Position numbers and translations under genes: made by a program
Notes under the pieces: model-generated
What the model saw: only the letters and a program-made list of their open reading frames with translations
What the model was told of the DNA's origin: nothing
Database searches by the model: none
Shown: in pieces, positions 60,466-64,000 of the stretch
Position numbering within the stretch: the stretch's first letter is position 1
Layout of the letters: each line of letters begins with the position of its first letter
Source of the DNA: Linum tenue
Lineage: Eukaryota; Streptophyta; Magnoliopsida; Malpighiales; Linaceae
Length of the DNA: 64,000 nt
Assembly: GCA_946122785.1 (NCBI GenBank)
Contig: CAMGYJ010000009.1
Coordinates: forward strand, 23,719,633-23,783,632
Direction: 5' to 3'

Positions 60466-61790
60466 GTGATTGTGGCAGTACCATGCAAAGTTACTACTAC
60501 TATGAATGAGAAGTTACTAAGACCATTCTCCAGGGAAGAGATCTGGATGGCCCTAAAGACTATGGGGCCTCTAAAAGCCCCTAGAGCTTACGGAATGCCT
60601 GCTAAGTTTTTCCAAAAGAACGGGGACATTGTGGGAGATACTATCATAGTGGAGCTACAGGGTTACCTTGAAGCAGGAAGCTTTCCACAGGATCTAAACC
60701 ATACCATGATAGCTCTCATTCCGAAGAAGAAGAAGAACTCCCAAACACCGGTGGATTTTCGCCCTACCAGCTTATGTAAGGTACTCTACAAGATCCTCTC
60801 TAAAGTACTGGCAAACAGGCTGAAGGGTGTGTTGAATGAGGTTATAGTTTCAAATCAAAGTGTTTTTGTGTCTGGGAGACTTATCACGGATAATGTCATG
60901 ATTGCTTTCGAGTGTTTTCACTCGATGAAAGCGAGAACTAAAGGAAATAAGGTGTTTATGGCTGCAAAACTAGATATCGCAATAAGCATATGACAGGATT
61001 GAGTGGGATTTTCTGGAGGCTATAATGTTGAAATTGAGTTTTGATGCTCGATGGGTACAGATGATAATGACTTGTGTTACTACAGTCTCTTTCTCAACTC
61101 TGGTTAACGGGCACCAAATAGAAACCTTTTTCCCTAGTAGAGGCTTAAGGTAGGGGGACCCTATATCCCCATACCTGTTTCTGTTTGTAGTGGAAGGACT
61201 TTCAGCTCTGATTACTAAGGCAGAAAGGGTGGAAAAAATGAAGGAATCAAAGTGAATAAGAATGCCCCCCCCCCCCCCCCCCAAAATTTCACACCTCTTG
61301 TTTGCGGATGATAGTGTTCTTTTTACCAGAGAAAAGAAGGCGGAGTGTGAAAAACTCGAAGAGATACTACACTTATACGAAGCAAAATCAGGTCAGCAGG
61401 TAAACCTAAACAAATGTGAACTGTCTTTTAGCCGAACATTAGACAGGAGAAGAGAAGGGAGCTGGCAACAATTTTGAATATGAAAAGTGTGGCTTATCAT
61501 CAGAAATATTTCGGTCTTCCTACAATCATATGACGATCAAAGAGACAGTTTTTGGATATTTGATTGACATATTTTGTTCTAAGGTGAAAATGTGGAAGGG
61601 AAAGCTGCTATCTGTGGCAGGGAAGGAAGTTCTGATTAAGTCTGTAGCACAGGCTCAAATGACCTATGCCATGTCTGTGTTCCAGATTCCAACCAGCACG
61701 TTGAAAGAAATAAAAGGAGTTATTGCTCTCTTCTGGTGGGGACAACAACAAGAAGAAGGTAAAACTGATTGGCTCAACTGGAAGTAACTA
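60466..61790 (+). pseudogene. LINE ORF2: reverse transcriptase
   Basis: Blocks: PLKAPRAYGMPAKFF (usually KAPGxDG), DLNHTMIALIPKKKK, FRPTSLCKVLYKILSKVLAN, QSVFVSGRLITDNVM, a frameshift at about 60985, then (stop replacing Gln) R*GDPISPYLF near 61140-61175, and HLLFADDSVLFT at 61290-61325 just after an 18-C run. The catalytic F-A-D-D is intact. Confidence 0.88.
61265..61282 (+). repeat. Poly-C run (about 18) in LINE RT
   Basis: A homopolymer that replaces the codons just before the ..ISHLLFADD block and shifts the frame. It may also be a place where sequencing length is unreliable. Confidence 0.9.
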
Positions 61791-62579
61791 TGTCGGCCAA
61801 AGAAACTGGGTGGAATGGGATTCCTTCTAGCACCAATCTGAAGTTCACCTCACCAACGGCTAACTGGGGTGCTTCAACTTCAGTGGCCGAACTGATTGAT
61901 CACCAGACTCGAAGTTGGCGAACTGATTTACTCCAGACACATTTCAACCCTACAAATCGAATTCTAATTCATAAAATTCCTATACCAAGGCAGCCGGAGG
62001 CGGATAAGCGAATATGGAGCAAGGAAAAAAGGGGAGACTATTCTGTAAAGTCGGCCTATAGATTGTGGGAAGGCAGAAATGTGGAGGAAGAGGGGGGATT
62101 TTATTCGCTAGTAGAGTGGAAGAGATTTTGGAACTTGAAAATTCCCCCAAAGGTGAAAATCTTTGCTTGGCGATGGCTATGGAATATTCTTCCTACGGGG
62201 GCTCGGATTGTGGAACAAACACAAACGAGTACTGAAGGGTGACCTTTTTGTGATCTAAAGGAGACGCAGGACCATATCTTTCGTGACTGTTGATGGGTTC
62301 GAAGGGTTTGAAGATCTACCAAGATGGATTCATACATAGACAGAGGGGAAGCTCTTACCTCGAAGGAATGGTATTGCAAATTGCAGGAAATAGAGTCCGA
62401 TGAAATGATTGCATCCTTCTTGGTGGTACTCTGGTACATTTGGGATCAACAAAACTGCCAGTTGTGGAATAGGAAGAAATTAGAAGAGTAGGAAGTGGTG
62501 CCCAGAGCAAAAGGTTGGCTGAATGATTACATGACAATTGACTGTTTGCAGCGGTAAAAAGATCCTCGATAGCAGCCGC

Positions 62580-62930
62580 CCATACTTGCTTCAGTGAAGA
62601 TCAATGTTGACGCCTCATGCATATCAGAGCGAGGAACGGGCCGGGGTGTGGTGATCCGAAATGGAAAGGGATGATGTCTGTTTGCAGCGGTAAAGAGATC
62701 AAGAGTTCAATGGAACCCAGAAGAAGCGGAAGCGCTAGCCATTGAATTCGGCATGGAGCTGGCAAGAAGGTTCAAGTTTCGGGAAATGGAGATAGAGTCA
62801 GATAGCCAGAGAGTGATCTCCCAGCTTCGATGCGAGGAAGAAAGGCAGACGGAGATTGGGCTTCTTTGTGCGGAGATCTGGGCAAAAGCCCAAGCATTTG
62901 ATCGGGTGGTTTGGAGCTTAGCAGGTTAGA
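62580..62930 (+). pseudogene. LINE ORF2: C-terminal RNase H
   Basis: It reads VKINVDASCISERGTG (first Asp block), then EEAEALAIEFGMELARRFKF and MEIESDSQRVISQLR (second Glu and Asp blocks), followed by a stop in place of the N-x-x-AH block. Frame breaks occur at 62620-62700. Confidence 0.8.
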
Positions 62931-63109
62931 ATAAGAACAAACCGGTCCATTTAAAGGTCCACATGGACTGTAACTAGGATGCTGAAGAAGTGTGGATTGA
63001 CAGAACACCTTTTTTCTTGTACCTCTTCTTAGAGAGGATTATCCTGAAAACTCTTATGATTCTAATTAATTAAAGGAATACAATTTTCTCTAAAAAAATG
63101 TAAATGTGT

Positions 63110-63387
63110 AGTGTAGTGGGCCCTTGGTTAAATTAGTGCTCAAGCCCATGCAACCCATAATTGCCCACATAGAAGATGCAGAAACATGATGCTAGGGTTC
63201 GACTGGAGCTGGCTATTTGTAGGTCTCCTAGCTCATTATGTAAGTTTAACAAACCTGATCAGTAACAACAGTAGTCGAAGAGCGTTCAAGCTCTTCTGCG
63301 GATTACTGCTGGAAACTCCAGGAATACCATGTAAATCTGTGTCTGATTTCCATTTCTAATTTCTGTTTCAATTCCGATTTATCATCA
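63110..63387 (+). repeat. Probable 5' LTR of a Copia element
   Basis: The LTR end ...TCATCATCA at 63387 is followed directly by TGGTATTAGAGCC (63388-63400), a near match to the tRNA-Met primer site TGGTATCAGAGCC. The left end is not resolved, as it adjoins the LINE target site. Confidence 0.6.
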
Positions 63388-63439
63388 TGGTATTAGAGCC
63401 ATCAACAATTGAATCTTATCGGTTGTCTGTTCTTCTGAG

Positions 63440-64000
63440 TTCGATTAATTATGCTCTCTAGGAATTTTAGTTCTGAGTATTTGTGGAAGGGAAAGGTTTG
63501 CTAGGGATTCTTGATGGCACGAGCGCAAAACCAGAAGGGGTTGCTGCCAAACCACAAGCCATCGTTGCCTGGAATCAAAACGATGCGCGAGTTCGTTCAT
63601 GGCTTCTCGATCTGTTGATCCATCCACTGTCTGGGTCTCCGGTTGTATCCTACTGCAAATCATATGCGGCGTCATCTCTTGGTAATGTATGCCACTGTTA
63701 ACGCAACCCGTCAATTTGAAGTCCAACTTGCACTAACCCGGTTGGAACAAGGAGATCGTAGTGTTTTGGAGTACTTCAATGCTTCCCATGAACTTTGGTT
63801 AGAACAAGACCTTTCTCCATGTTGCCCTTCGTCCGCTCTCTATACTCATCCAAGATGCCATTGTCGAGCGGATGCAGATGCGACTCCTTAATTTTTTGAT
63901 GAAGTTCAGACCTGAATTCGAGTCTGTGCGTGCAACTCTATTGAATCGGGACATACTCAATTTGATGGTGTGCTGGGAACGCTTGTGAGGGAGGAAACAC
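63440..64000 (+). pseudogene. Copia gag (UBN2-type) fragment, cut by window end
   Basis: Three frames carry consecutive gag pieces: AWNQNDARVRSWLLDLLIHP (63570 on), VNATRQFEVQLALTRLEQGD and SVLEYFNASHELWLEQD (63690-63810), then RLLNFLMKFRPEFESVRATL (63875 on). The order matches Copia gag of the UBN2/retrotrans_gag type. At least two frameshifts. The element continues past the window. Confidence 0.82.

Larger units (their letters stand above)
57182..63096 (+). mobile_element. Second L1-type LINE, 5.9 kb, inactive
   Basis: The direct repeat AATGTAAATGTG at 57170-57181 and 63097-63108 is the probable TSD; an A run precedes the right copy. Contents: ORF1 start (57392-57754), DUF4283-like region and CCHC knuckle (58120-58680), endonuclease (59290-59880), linker (59920-60360), RT (60466-61790), RNase H (62580-62930). 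Many stops and frameshifts. The linker and RT resemble the LINE at 9791-13530 more than the one at 44150. Confidence 0.85.

Overview
The window is nuclear DNA of a seed plant, most likely a eudicot; I cannot name the species. The evidence is spliced genes with GT-AG introns, plastid-targeted proteins, a plant-type TPP riboswitch in a 3' UTR, a suberin-type CYP86A P450 and a heavy load of plant transposable elements. No CRISPR array, operon or rRNA gene is visible.

Genes. Positions 1-7.2 kb form a compact gene-rich block: THIC (thiamine pyrimidine synthase, + strand, 5' UTR intron, riboswitch at 3355-3461), then a divergent pair of plastid ribosomal protein L4 (- strand) and an SRC2-like C2-domain protein (+ strand) sharing a 407-bp spacer. 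Further on are a two-exon Josephin-like deubiquitinase (17677-18358), a small unrecognised protein (26540-26905), a TSP9-like thylakoid phosphoprotein (27468-27755, - strand) and an intronless CYP86A1-type fatty acid omega-hydroxylase (40961-42505). A decayed TEX30/NSL3-like alpha/beta hydrolase lies near 21.5-22.1 kb. The genes are unrelated to each other in function; they are islands in repeats.

Mobile DNA. Much of the rest can be resolved into elements, many with exact target site duplications (TSDs). Six non-autonomous hAT elements have perfect 8-bp TSDs (24370, 25266, 32551, 34979, 35816, 39623). A Tourist-like MITE is at 19934. A 4.7-kb CACTA element (29650-34340, TSD ATA) sits inside the RNase H frame of a minus-strand Copia element and itself holds a hAT element and another inverted-repeat element. 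A Mutator-like element carrying FAR1/FHY3-related exons (37739-40269) has a perfect 9-bp TSD and near-identical inverted ends. A second Mutator-like element (15359-17174) has captured about five exons, with introns, of an ABCG half-transporter. There are two long L1-type LINEs with TSDs (44150-51199 and 57182-63096), a degenerate minus-strand LINE (9791-13530), a short LINE tail with a 16-bp TSD (37041-37321), a compact minus-strand LTR element with TSD TTTCT (51823-55573), and the start of a Copia element at the right edge.

The most notable biology is the riboswitch-controlled 3' end of THIC, the gene-capturing Mutator-like element flanked by 314-bp direct repeats, the young FAR1-bearing element, and the layered insertions at 28-37 kb. 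I did not find a system I can defend as wholly undescribed.
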